64,000 nucleotides of DNA from Pelargonium tetragonum (Eukaryota; Streptophyta; Magnoliopsida; Geraniales; Geraniaceae). The DNA is taken from assembly GCA_036897445.1 (NCBI GenBank), contig JAYMTL010000038.1:1-64000 (forward strand), written 5' to 3'. The position numbers and the translations under genes were made by a program. This document shows, one piece after another, positions 10,450-23,300 of the stretch (position 1 is the first letter of the stretch; every line of letters starts with the position of its first letter). Below the pieces are notes generated by a model. The model saw only the letters and a list, made by a program, of their open reading frames with translations, ran no database searches and was not told where the DNA came from.

Positions 10450-11700
10450 GAAAACCCTTTTGACAGGGCTCAATCAAGAATCAATTTCTAAGAAAGAAAA
10501 GAAAGTTATACTATTAGACTTTTCCTAAAGGAGGAAGAAAGTTTATTGAACAGGTATAGAGACGGGGGTTTCTTAGGTTAGCAAGGTCAGAAGTGATGTA
10601 AGAGAGATTTACAAGGTTGAGGGTTTCATTTCATAAATAAGGGGTTTCAGTACAGGGGGTTTAGTTCCTCGGGACTGAACTTAAGCAGCTGGTTTAAGGT
10701 AGACGACTCGGAGGTAATTTGAGAAGTAGGTAGAGGTTCTATTCAAGATTCAACCCCTAAATGAAAGTTTTTCCGTTTGCAAAGGGGTGGAAGGTGGTAG
10801 TCCAGGTCAATTTATAGACTTTTGGTAGCGTTTCTACTTTTAAACTGAATGGGATGTCTCCTTCACTTTCATAACTAAGAAAAAGAAAGGTAGTCAAATC
10901 CGAAAAGATCAATTAGGTCTTATCTTATTTGATTTGTCTTTCTTTTGAAACAGATTTTGACAGGATATAGATTGACTAGTTTTCGGGTTAATGGAGTTCT
11001 GTGGGTAAACCAGGATCAGGGATATGTAGGGGCGGAGTTTCGTTTTTCTTTTAAGGAATTAAGGAAATTGATTGGAGAAGTGGTTTCCTGGATTGGGGCT
11101 CTTTAGCAGAGAAATTTCAGTTGTTGTAGAAAAATGCTTTTGTATAGTGAGACGTTTTCAGTAAGCAAGGTGTAGGGGTTTGGGTTTAAGGCTTTACTCT
11201 GTGATTCCGAAGTTTCTAGGTAAGTTTAGGAAAGCTAGTCAAAAAAACTCAAATTAGGTCGAGTAGGGGAGCTACCTTACGAAGTAGTTAAACTCGAGAT
11301 AAACGAGATTCTAGATAGGTGGGTCCTGTTTCTCAATCGGGTTTCCTAAGTTTATGGATACTGGATAGTTAAGTTTGTATGTTAAAGCCGAAGCCGACCC
11401 TTCGATAAAGGGGTTCTAGTTAGTTTGGTATTGTTTTCTTTCATCTCTAAACCTTTTTAATTATCTTTCATTGGAATTGGAAAGTTAAGGAAGGTAGTAG
11501 CTGTTTACCCGGTTCTGGGTCTTCCTATAAGGGGCTGTAAGGTGCAGCCAGTCTTTCGATAAGGTATTTAGTTTCGGGATTCACCGGATATTCTTTTCTT
11601 TATACGTATTTATAGGTTATAGGCGGGTAGGTTTCCTAAATAAGTAAGGGAGAAGAAAGTTATAGTAAATCTTGACTCTACTCTATCTGTAGGAGTATCC
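10450..11700 (+). repeat. G-rich strand-asymmetric block, copy 1
   Basis: The plus strand is rich in G and poor in C (AGGTAGAGG, GGGGTTT, AAGGTAG words). AGATTGACTAGTTTTCGGG at 10969-10987 matches 55717-55735 with one difference, and matches 44466-44490 on the minus strand more loosely. I take these as related blocks. No gene is recognised. Confidence 0.45.
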
Positions 11701-14458
11701 GTAAGGTATTGCAAAAAAAGAAACTAGAAATTTGAAATAGGTAAAACCTGCTTAACTCTCTTACTTAACTCGAAATTCTATATCCCTGTCAAACCTATTA
11801 GAGCAAGCCAATAGGAAGACAATTCCTCAAATCAAGGGCCTTCCATCAGTCAAAGCTAATAATAAAACAGCCCTGCCTACTACATTTAGCTTACCCGCTT
11901 TATTATAAAGTAGAGACCGAGAAGTTACTCTATATCTTACTTATCTATCCAGGACTCTTTATTAACTTAACCCGGAGGCTTGTCTAGTCAAACTCTATGA
12001 GATAGCTTTCTATTACCTGCAGGACCTTTCAAAGAGAAATGTCTCCTTGTGCTCCTACAAATAACTGTACTCTTCCGGAGACTAACTTAGAATTTGATTC
12101 TATAAATAGCCCTGCCTTTGATCTAAAAACCTAAAGAAAAATGAAAGCCCTTAGCTTCTTTGCTTATTTATAGGGTCTCTCAAAATTGTCCCAACTGGAA
12201 TGAACATAGTATCATCAAGCGCAAAAGGGATCCAACAAGGGGTAAACCTATGCCGATATAAAATAGTAATTCCGGAATTTCAATATAGAAAAAAGGTTTT
12301 CACTCCCTAACCTAGACTTATTCTAAGGGGCGCGCCCAGTGTTATCGGATCTAAAGTTCTTTCAGAGTTAAGGACTTGGACTAGGTAGACTTTTGAAGTT
12401 CCTGCACTGTAACAAGTCAAAAGGGTGCAATAAACAAGATTGCCTGTAAGAGTATATAAGGATAAAAAGATCTTGCTTTCTCTCGGAGATCTCTCTCTTT
12501 TTTTTTATTGTTGAAGTCACACAAAAGACCTTATCTGGAAAAAGTGCCCTAGCAGCGCCTAACACACCAACACTGGGTTACCTTGTGAAATTGAATTGAC
12601 TTTTGTGCAAATTTCCCTATGCGTATAGAGTATTTTCGACAAAAACTGGTTCGGGAAACTTTCTTTTCAGATTCAGATAAATAAAAACAAAACCTCGGGG
12701 TTCTACTTATTTGTTTTTAGCAGCGGCATAAAGTCTTTTCGCGGGTTTTCCGTAGTAAAAACAAAATTAGGACAGTTTGTACCTTTTAGAATCGTTACCT
12801 CTTGACCCAAGGTGTTCTTCTAATTACTTTTTAGAGGCCCTGGAACCTGTTAGTTTAGCAATGCTAAGCTAAAAAATTTGTATTTACATTTTCTCTATTA
12901 TCGTCCAAGTATCTAACTTGGGTTATCCAGTATTATATAAAATCCCGAAGTAGATAAACTTTAAAAGAAGGGCTCGCGCGATTGCCCCTACCTAAGTAAG
13001 AAAGAAAGTTCTTTCTTATTAATAAAAGGAACCCATTCATCCCTTTTTGGACAAAGGGCCTCAGTACTAAGCCTAGTTATCAAACTGGGAATAAGACTAT
13101 GAATCTACTACGAAAGTCTTAGGGTTACCCTCTTTAAGAATTCGTACATACTTAATATTTGTTGAACTGCAAATAAAAGGTTTTTTAAGAAGCTGGTAAA
13201 GCTATGTAATTAGGCACGCGATCGATGAAGCTTTACTGCAGAAGTTTCGCATTCTTGAGCCTCTAGCTAGCAGTATCCAGAAATAGAAACCCTTTCTTTT
13301 AGTTTTACTTATGCATTTCTAACTACTCGCCTAGTTTTTTATTGTATACTTAATACCCCCTCTATACTTGGTTGCTTTTTTCTATTCAAAGGATTTGAAC
13401 CCTTTTTAAATAAACCTTTGAAGAATTCCTATTTTCTAGAAACTTGAGATTCTCGATGAAACTATCCCTTAATTTCATAAAGGTCTAGCCAGCCATCAAC
13501 TTTTATCGTTACGAATGCTACTATACTTAATTGACTTTTATTGAAACGAAGACCTCTACCCAACCGAGATTTTTGGGTATGCTAGCCTGTACTTCATATA
13601 CTTCTTTATTATGATAAAAGTAGGAATTCTTTAACCTTGTTTTTTCCAAAGCAGGAGTTAAAAAAGATACTCGCTATTAACCAAGGATTGGAAACTCCTT
13701 AGTTATCTTAGGTTAGAATTTCCTATGTTCAAATTATTGAGTCAATAAAGAAAAAAAAAAGCTAATTTACGGATACCCAGAGGACTCCTTTGATATATAT
13801 ATACCAGATAACAACTAAACTCATGCTTCTTTCAATTCAACGTTTGGACTCCATTAGAGGTTTCGCCGAGCCCTTTCATTTATTTAATATTTAAAGAGAC
13901 TTGTTATTAGGGGCCCCTTTTACACTTTACATAAGTATGCTACACAAAAGTAAGCTTGACTGTAGCTACTAAAGGCTAGCTCTTGAACTTCTTATATTAT
14001 ACCCATGGTCGAAGTTCCTTTACTTTTTTATCTTATTTGTTTACGCTTATTTCATTAAGGAGATCGAATCCTTGAGACTAAAAACCCATTTGCAAAAATT
14101 GAATCTATGCAAGACTTTTGAAATATCTGATTAAGTCAATGCGTTGGAACCCTCTTAATGCAGGAGCCGTTCGGCATCAAACCCCTAGCTTTAAAAAGTT
14201 TTTTCGTCTAAATACTACGGAACAGTACCCCAGCTTATAACAACCGGATATTAAGTAAGGGAGATCCCTCCTCTATATTATTAGGTAGAACTAGATAGAG
14301 CATAAGCACCAACAAATTATGCTTTGTTTTAGTCTTCTTATTCTTTTGTTTTCATTCTTTGTCTTTCTTGTTTGTAAGAGGAGTAGAACATTAAAAAGAG
14401 CTATGCCTATACCTACCCAAAGGGGCTACTAGGGGAAGCGGTAAGGGAACTACTTTCA
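11701..14458. other. Gene-free AT-rich stretch
   Basis: I see no gene. A minus-strand frame at 12368-12565 is of chance length. At about 13384-13402 the minus strand carries AAAGGGTTCAAATCCTTT, resembling a T arm with one extra base; no tRNA fold could be built around it. Confidence 0.55.
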
Positions 14459-14760
14459 TTATAGTACTTGACTAGATAGGAGTTTCTTAGTATAATTAGT
14501 ATACCTAGTGAGTTTGTTAGTTAGGAGGTATACTAATGAATTATACTAAGTAGTTTGTTTGTATATTAGTATAGGGGATCTTCTTCAATGTCCTATGAGC
14601 TTATCGATGGGGAGGATAGGAACCTAATAAGAATAAGAGTACGTCTCTGTTACCGACTGCAGCTTTGCGAAGGGAGTTGATCGTAATAGGTATTCTTAGG
14701 TAGACTGACGCTATCACCCCCACTGACTGGACTTCCTTTTTTTCTTACTTGCTTAACTTA
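14459..14760 (+). repeat. Family P element, copy 2
   Basis: This copy has a long hairpin (14486-14550), then AGTAGTTTGTTTGTAT, CAATGTCCTATGAGCTTATC with GATGGGGAGGATA, and the core TTACCGACTGCAGC followed by TTTGCGAAGGGAG at 14650-14676. After the core, GGTAGACTGACGCTATC matches TAGACTGACTTCGC after the core of copy 3, so the homology continues beyond the core. Confidence 0.65.
14486..14550 (+). repeat. 21-bp inverted repeat inside family P copy 2
   Basis: CTTAGTATAATTAGTATACC plus T (14486-14506) pairs fully with AGGTATACTAAT and TATACTAAG (14526-14550), apart from a four-base bulge GAAT; the loop is 19 bases. The right arm and its flank (TACTAAT, TAGTAGTTTGT) are also seen in copy 4 at 54.4 kb, but the left arm is not, so the hairpin may be specific to this copy. 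Confidence 0.75.
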
Positions 14761-17700
14761 CTACCTATCTTAACATTATATACTTCTAGGTAAAGCCCTT
14801 AATAGGCTAAATGGTACTAGCTTCAAGAGGACCTCTTACTTTACAACCAGTACTGAATCAAAAGCCTTAAGCAAAAAAACTTTTATTATTAACTTACATG
14901 CCCTAAAAAGTACTAAAAGAGATTCCAAAATCTCTTTGAAGTTCAGTCAAATTAGATAAACTTATTTAAGGGGTATCCGGAAGATTTAGCTATTGCTATT
15001 ATTATAGTATATACCCTGGTCTAGTAAGTAGTTGGAAGTAGGAAAAGCGTATATAAAAGGCATTTTTGTAAAACTTATACGTCATGAAAGGGGGCCACAG
15101 GTTTCATTAAAGGAGAAATTCTTAGGTAGATTTTAGCTTTCAATTCTGAACCCCTGCTTTTAAAACAAAAAAAGCTCACTTCACTCTTTTGATTGAGACT
15201 TTTCTACTTGCGGAGCTATATAAGGAAATTCAAGATAAAACACCTTTTGTATTGATTTTTGTCCTCTTAAAATGCCGCTTTACTTAAAAATCTTTGCTTT
15301 AGATAATAAGTAGATATCTTTGTATAGTAGTGAACTTTAAGAAACTGAAAATCCCTTCAATTAGATAGAAATTGTCAAGTGAGGCTCTCCTTATACAAGT
15401 TTTTTGCAAATACGTCAAGAAAGAGTGTTTAATAACTCTATCTACTCTAATGTCTAACTAGTATTCACTATTTATAATGTTTAATAGGCTATATTTGACA
15501 GCCAGTACCCGTAGAGGGACTGACTTATCTCGGCTTAGTTCAAAGTTTATACTGGAATTCGTAGAAGATTTTTTTCTTAAAAGGCATAGAAATTTAAGAT
15601 AAGAGTAAAGCACTTAAGGGTTTCGAATCAGGTCAAAAAAAAGATATTAGGAGAGAAACCTAAGTTAAAAAGACTGAATAGGATAGGAATGCTTATGTAC
15701 TTTTGGGTTGAAAGGGATTTCCTGCAAAGCAAAGAAAGTGAAAACTCGGGAGATACCGAAAAAAGGGGGTTTGATTGATATACTTGTAAAAGACCTGATT
15801 TTAGTTAACCGGAAGCGCTCTATACGGAAAGATTCTTGTTTATATTAATCATTTTTAGATATTTTTGATATTCCATCTACATAGAATTAAAGAAGTAAAG
15901 GGGCTTTTCCAGTTAGAATTTAATACAGACATTTAAAGCTCCTTTGCAATATACGGGCATCTTATATTTATAACCTAAATCAAGAACAGAAAATATGGTA
16001 GGTTTCTTTTCTAGAGATTCCATTTCAATTCTTAATGGGATAATTAGATTTAGACAGTCTTATTGGCAAGGAAAAAGACTGGAGGTTCAAAGGGGGAGCC
16101 TTTTGCATATCAAGAGTATGAAGAGCATAAAAAGCTTTTTATAACAAATCAAAAGAATTCCAACTTACCTATTATAGAGTGAAGTCAGAAGGACCCGTTA
16201 CTAGAGCACTTAGGTTTTTATGTTGCTGATCGCGAGATTCCTTATTTAGAGGCCTCAACCCTATGTTAAAAGGGGTCTAAAGTTCAATTTCTAAGCCTAT
16301 AAATTGCTAAACTAAATAAGAGCTCTTTACCTTAAGTTCCTTTTGACAGAATCCTTTTAGCTTACCTTACGTGTTTCTATAGTTACGTTATTTTCAAAGA
16401 CTAAAAAGGGCTTCTCAGTGATTCCTTTGCTTATGACTTAAGATAAAAAATCTTTCTAGTACTCTTTGTTTTAACAGAAATTTCTTAAAGCGAACGCCCC
16501 TTACCTTTCCTTTTTGCCATACTCGGCCCGCGTCCTGAGTTTTTAAGAAACGGGATTCTGAAGGGTTCCCCGCAGCTAGGTATTACCGGGTTAACTGGGG
16601 ATTTTTCTAATCTTTTGATAATTATATTCTATTATAGCTTTCCTGTACTTTAATTCATTTTGCAACCCCTATAAACAAACCTAAAAAATTCTTTTTTATA
16701 TAATTTATATCAACGTGTTAAGGTACTTCCCCCGGGAGCCCTTCCTTTTATTTTAGTGCTGCTTGTTAGCCGACTTCTTTATTAAGAACCTCTATACTAA
16801 CTTCCAGAACTGTACCCGTATTCCCCTAATGTAGCCCTCTATAGTAAGGGCCCGCGCCCTCTTATAGGATAGCTTTTAAAAGTAAAAGGAATTTTTTTAT
16901 ATACTTATGTAACTTAGAAAGGGTTTTGTTAAAAAAAGAGACAATACCGGCCCTAAAAATTGATCTATTGAGTTTTCTTCAAATCCGGGAGCTTTGCAAA
17001 AACTATTTAAGCCTGATGAGCTCAGAAGTGCTCATTTTTATTCTTTTATTAACTGCAGTAAGTACTTGCACTCATTTGCGTGTTCTTGTTACTTATTTTA
17101 CATTTCTCTCAGTAGGTATACATAAACTTTTAGCTGCTATTAGCCCGGGCGCCCCGTATCTAAAAAATTCCGAGTGGATAGGGGCTTCTATAATTATAAG
17201 CAGTTCTCCTATCCTATAAAGTCCAGTAAATTTAATAAGCAAGTCGTGCTAATTTTGGAGTAAGAACTTTTCTTTCCAGCTAGTTAGTGACTTGGATGCC
17301 TGAGGAAAAACGTATTCAATTCTTTCAGAAAAAGATCGGCCCTGACACTCGTAGTCATTTTTATAAAAGCGTACAAAAGGAAGACTTAACTAAAAAAAAA
17401 GGACAAAAAACACCTGATATCTAAGGGACTGGTATATTTACAGCTCTCAATTTGTGTATTCTAACGAGAGTTTTTTTATTCCTTATAAATAGAGGAACCT
17501 GCAATACAAAAAATTCTGATCTCCACTTATACTTGAAACTGAAATGTAGATCAAGGGTGTCCCGCGACCGCGTCGGCAGTTAATTATTCAATATAATGAA
17601 TCTGGTATGGTACAAGGCCTTGAAGTTTTAGAATTCTAGTTCTCTTTTCTATGAAATTCTGGGTGGGGTTTTCTTTATAATTAATAATGAAAAGCATTTA

Positions 17701-20311
17701 TACATTATTTATTCTCTGGCATCGGATATCGATCGTGAAAAGTTTTGTCGTAACCTACAAGGGGCTACAAGAGCTGGACCAGCCAGTAGGAATACAAAAC
17801 CGGGCTTAGAATACAAAAAAACTATCACCTACCAGAATCTAAATAACTACTAAGGCACCTTTCGTACCTTAAATTAAAGTAACTCTTGGAATTCTTATAG
17901 CATACCTTGAGTGGAACCCCGTTTTAGTTTAGCTCTAGCTTTTGCGGTAAACAAGGAGCTTCTTAATAACTCGCAGGGAAACTGGATTTTCTAATTACTC
18001 CCTCTTCAGATTTTCATACCTTTAGAAATTTTCTAGTTTAAAGCCCTTAGAAAGGGACAGTGGCTAGATTTTATCGGATATTTCGTAACAAAATAATAGG
18101 AGGGGAGTTGAACTCAAGTATTCTCCGTATTCTGTAACTACTGTGTTACTGTCTTATGAGCCCCTGCTCCTGTACTTGTAGACTGCAAAGAGTATATTCC
18201 TAGGATTTTAATAGATAGTTTAGTAAGGAAAATTTTTTTATCTTGGTAGAATCCCTTTTTATTTAAGGAAATTGCTAGCCTAAGCTTTATGAAATATAAA
18301 GTACACATTTAATCTTTCACAGGGACGCTTAATTATAAGTCTTGGAATCTTCAGTCTTTAACAAAGCAGAAACCAAAGCTAGGTCTTAGGAACTCCCACT
18401 TGCTTATAGATCCCCTAAACCTAAAGTGCAAATTACCAAGTGAAAATCTTGAGGCTTTCACAAAAAATTGAAGTTGCCGGCGGATTCCTACTTACTTAGT
18501 TCTTTCTTTTTTGGTTTCCTAATATAGGAGGGTACTCTTTATTTTATGACTTGCCGCTGTAAAGTTTATAATACGGTCACGGCTGTACTGGAATTTCCTA
18601 TTTCAATTTGTAGAATTCTCGAGAAAGGGGACTTCCTTAGAAAATGGCTTATAGGCTTCTAGAAAAAAGCTTTCACAATATCTTGTGATTAAGAAAAGGT
18701 ACTAGACTTTACCAGGATTTATCAAGAGTTCCGCGGAAACCCTTATATATATGGGTTGTATCCCTACCGCATTTCAAAAATCAACCAAGGGAAAAAGCTT
18801 CGAGAGGCTCCTTTAGTTGCCCGAGTTCTCTTTTTATTTTACTCCCAAACTAGTGTCCTTTAAGGCAGAACCCGTTAGAGTACAGAATACAAAAGTTATC
18901 GTTCACACTTATCGTACTTGGACCTCTCCACCTTCCCCAGCCATTTCATAATATCCAAAGCCAGTTTCTCCTTCGAAGAATTTCCAGTAAAATCTCGTTA
19001 GTTTAGATACCTCGTAAGGTTCCCATTTGACCCATTTAGTTAGAGTCAATCTTTCTTATATCATTCTCGCTTTACTTACTTCTTTCTTTGAGAATACCCT
19101 TCTTCAGATTTATCCTTTTCTTACGGGCTATTTCACTTATAAGACTTTAGTTCAGCGCTCCCGTTCAAACTAGGAAATCCCTATACCTAATCTATTCTTA
19201 AAAGCCCCTTTTCAATTTCAAATAGAGTACTCCGACTTAAGGGACTTGACAACCTACTACTCTTACCTATAAAATCTGTATACCCCAATTAAGCAGCCCA
19301 CTAATAGCTTATAACTTTCTCCTATTTGAATTTCTAATAGAATCCTTATCAGCTTATTAAAAGAGAACCTTTGACTTATTCATTTCACTTTATCGGGATC
19401 TGTAAAAGACGGACTTCCACTTCACACATTTGACTCACCCAAATTCCTAAGCTACCTCTTGAAATAGGGAATGAATCTATATATACTAGATACTAGAAGA
19501 ATCGAAGGTTCAAACCCATACTATAAAGCGGATACTCCCCTGCTTACTAAGACTGGGAAATCCAAGTCTCTCTCCTTATTTTTCATTTTCAAAATCCCTT
19601 ACGCTAAATGCAGAAAAAATTTCTGGAATTCCTCTCTTATAATTAATGTATGTCAAGCTTTCCCTTATTCTCCCTTATACTAAACTCAAATCTTTGCTAT
19701 ATTTTGTATACTTAAGGGTTTTTTGCCTTTGAACAATTTTTGGCTTTACGTTAGGGTTTCAGAGATACCCAGGTTCCTTCTACGGAGCTTTTTTTTCGCG
19801 GGAAGTCTTTCATTTTAAGATTTTGCTTATGCGTTTACTTTCCTAGGCACCCCTCTTTCGGAGATATGAGAAAAAATTGAGGGATACGTGGAGGCGTTTC
19901 TATATTTATCTAGCTATTCGCAACTGGGGTCGAGCTATATATATATATACTAGTACGTCTATAATTTTTTTTTAGTTTAAGGCAAGAGTTGAGAATAGAA
20001 GTTCATTCAAATTATAGGGGTTCTTGGGCTATAGCAAATATTCTTAATTAAAAAGGGTTTAAGTTTTAGTCAGACTTTAAAGGTCGAGCACTCATCGATT
20101 ACTTGGTTAATTGTTTATAAAGTCTCTCTCAGAGATTGGAATCTTACTTACGGGGCCTCCTGTTACAACAAGAATAAGAGCTTCGGAATTTCTAATTGGG
20201 GGCTTCTTTTAGAGGTTAACCGAACTGAAGTCTTCCTTTTTTCTCGAATTCCCACCCCCCAGATATTTCGCTTTTTCCTATGCTATTAAAAAGTATGAAT
20301 AAGAAAAATTT
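14761..20311. other. Gene-free AT-rich stretch
   Basis: No gene is recognised. The best frame, 16926-17219 (plus, 97 codons), starts with TTG and gives a hydrophobic product with two possible membrane segments (EVLIFILLLTAVS and VLVTYFTFLSVGI). It has no motif and is of chance length. From about 19050 to 19700 the plus strand is C-rich and G-poor, like the 44.4-46.6 kb block, but I found no anchor match. Confidence 0.5.
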
Positions 20312-20395
20312 GGTTTCATTTATTTTGCCTACCACTTTTCCTTAAAAAGAGCTCCTATTCCGCGCTAAAAGGGTTTTTAAAGTTTGATCATTGAA
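20312..20395 (+). repeat. Possible family A fragment
   Basis: TTTCATTTATTTTGCCTACC, then ACTTTTCCTTAAAAAG and GCGCTAAAAGGG, resembles one unit of family A (TTGATTCATTTTGCATA, ACTTTTTTGAAAAG, ACAAAACCCGGG). The match is partial and only one unit is present. Confidence 0.3.
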
Positions 20396-23300
20396 TTGAA
20401 AAGCCTTGGATAAAAAAACAACCTAATAGGGTACCCTGAAGTGGTTTCTAGGAAAGATTTTTTTATTAACTGGACCCTAAACAAGGGGCTCTTATTAAAT
20501 ATTACGAGATTGGGTTGATTAGCAAAATAGCTCAAAAAAAGAGAGAAAGTAAATCGCTAAAGCGAAACTTGGGTTTTAAAAATACAAAAGGTAAGCTGTT
20601 GGGAAAATACAATATCGGGCGGAATTACCCGGGTTTAGGCCTTCTGTTTCTGTACGAATAATTTCAATTTATAAGTAAGATGCACTGTAAGTATTCGCCG
20701 ATGTCTTTTTATTCAAAGCTTTTTAGGAAATCTCGAGTCGAGGAATTTGCTTTTTTATTATGTCACTCTAGACTTTCACGGGGATAAATCTAAGTAACTT
20801 CAAGGCCCTTGAAATTTAATATAGGGGAATAAAGAGGCCTACACTACATATGCAAGCATATCCGAATCTTAGGCATTCTTGTACTAGCGAGCGCTTCGGT
20901 TACATGTTCATAAGGGATTTGAAGAAGTTCAACAACCAGAATCTAATACTGGTTAGCTGTAGGCATAAAAAGTCTTTCTAAGTCGTTTTGTCCTTACCGT
21001 GCAAGTCTTTACTCTAAGACTTTTACAATCTTGTTTACCACTTAAAACTAACTAACTATATCTATATCATGTTTAAGGTTATTACCTCTTTTTCTTTGTT
21101 GTTATTGCTACGGGAAGGATACGGCCTTATAAAAAAGAAAGAGAAGTTTTTGTATTTAGAACAAAGAAGCTAAACTAGGTCCAATTATGAAGTAAACAGA
21201 ATCTAGTTTTTCGAAACCCCGGAGACTTTTAATGTTATGATATCCCTAATTAGAATCTTGGTCAGTATAAAAAGGAAATGGAAACCTTAGCCTTTAGTTA
21301 CGAACAAATAGGAAAAAATGATAGAGGACTTGTAAATTCTAATTTATACTACAGCCAGGTAAATATCAGAACTGGAAACGAGATTACAGATATACTAGAC
21401 ACCCCAATTTATAAGGACTCAAAAAAGGAAGAATAAGTTAAATAAAGATATAGTGCAGAAATTCTAAATAAAGTCTAATTAAGTAAGGACAAAGGCTACT
21501 TATAAGAAAGAAAAAACTCCAAGTATCGCTCTTGTTCCCTAAAAATTCCGGATACGGATCCTAATTTTTAATTAAAAGGAAGTAACTTTTCCGTTTATTG
21601 TCTCCCTAAAGGAAATGCGGCTCTTTGAAAATCTTTCCTGAAATAAGTAAGAGATGCATTAGCAGCCGCAGGAAAAAGACAGTACCTACTACTTCTCCTT
21701 AAGCTATCATACACAATCCGCCCTAACTTTATTCTCTAGCAGTGAAAGTTACTATTCCTCTAGTTTATCCTATTATAAGGAATCGGAGGAGTTTTTAACT
21801 GGGTTTAGGCTCAAAATCCCTTGGAACTTAGGTTTATAAAGCGCTCGAGAATTGGATGAAATTATTGCACTAAGCTACCACTATAAGGAGAGTTTCTCCG
21901 GGAAGTTTATGCTTTTTATCAACAGGGCTCTTCTTTCTTGTAGGCGGGCTAATCCTAAGTCTGTTACGCTTTAATAAAAGAAGGGCTCTCCTATTTTTAT
22001 TTGTTTTCAATCTCTTGTACAGAACTTGACTCCGAACCGATTTCGAACCTATGTCTTTTCTTTGAAGCGGAATGTTCGACCAGAAAATTGCAAAGTCTCA
22101 AAATTGAAATTGCTTTTTACTAGATTTCAGAAGGGGTTTTGAACTCGTGCATGCTTCTTCAATTATCTTTTGTTTGTCGGTTGTAAACCCGATCTAAGTA
22201 GCTAAGAGATGCCTCTAAAAAGTACTATGTCACTTACCTATTTTCCCAGAATTGCTAGACTAGGGATCCTGGCTCCAAAAAGCTCTTATATAAGCCGGGA
22301 TATTCTCTTTTGCATGCCAAAATGAAAAGCTTCTAATATTTTTATTAAAAATTCTTTTACTTGAGTATACTGGCTTCTTATAGGTGTTTGCGCCAACCTG
22401 AGCGTATACAACTCCTCCAGGAGTATTAAGAATTAATACTGGGAAAAAGATAAGTAAGGATTTAGTCAAAAGTAGGAATACCGTTACCTAAAGAAGCATG
22501 AAAAGTCAAATTTCAATTTGAATCATAAATCCAATCCCTTGTTCTTCTCTTATGGTATACAAAAGAGAATTTTTAGGGAGGTAAAAGATGGTCATCGAAA
22601 ACTCTGTCAGATTTGAGAAGGGAACTCCTTATACAAAGCTTAGTTAGGACTACCGGGGATTTTGTGTTGAAAACGGAAAACGAGGTATAGCAAAGGCTCC
22701 TCTTAGCGGGTAAAATCTTAGTAAATTTGAATTCAGTCGGGTCTTCAGCGGTGCGGGAACTTCCCTCTTTCTTACTGTTTGACTTCTTTTATATAAATTA
22801 AGAATTAGCTTTTTCTTAATCTTAGAGGCTTTAGGATCCTTTTACACTAAATCGGGTAATAAAGTCTTAAGCTATACTTTAAATTAATAGACCAAGTCCC
22901 TCTTGCTTGCATGGAACCTCTCTGTTTAAAATTCCTACCAAAACTCTAAATCTTAATTAATTGCATTACCTCACACCTTTTTCTATACATGCTTTCTTCT
23001 AACCTGTAGTACTTTTACTCTTTAGAAGGATAACTTTATTAAAATTCTTTATCCAGAGCTGACCCTTCTTACCACCTAGACTCCGTTCTCTCTAGGTTGA
23101 AACTGTTCTTTGATTCTTAACTATATGCTATATCCCATTAATCCTACTTAACTTATTTAAAATATATACTACCCTTAACCGCTCTGAGTCTTTCCTTTAT
23201 TACCGCATTTCCCAACTCCGGAAAACTTTCACTTTCATTCTTTAACTTGTTTAAGAAGTTTACTTGACTTTCTAAGGAGTTCCCTGTTGTTAATCTTATA

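Noticed and set aside
13384-13402. T-arm-like word on the minus strand (AAAGGGTTCAAATCCTTT)
   Set aside because: It has one base too many in the loop, and no other tRNA arm is nearby.
14157-14185. GGAGCCGTTCGGC word as a possible group II intron domain V
   Set aside because: The closing strand and the second helix of domain V are absent.
16926-17219. 97-codon frame with two possible membrane segments
   Set aside because: It starts at TTG, matches no family I know, and its length is within chance for this composition.
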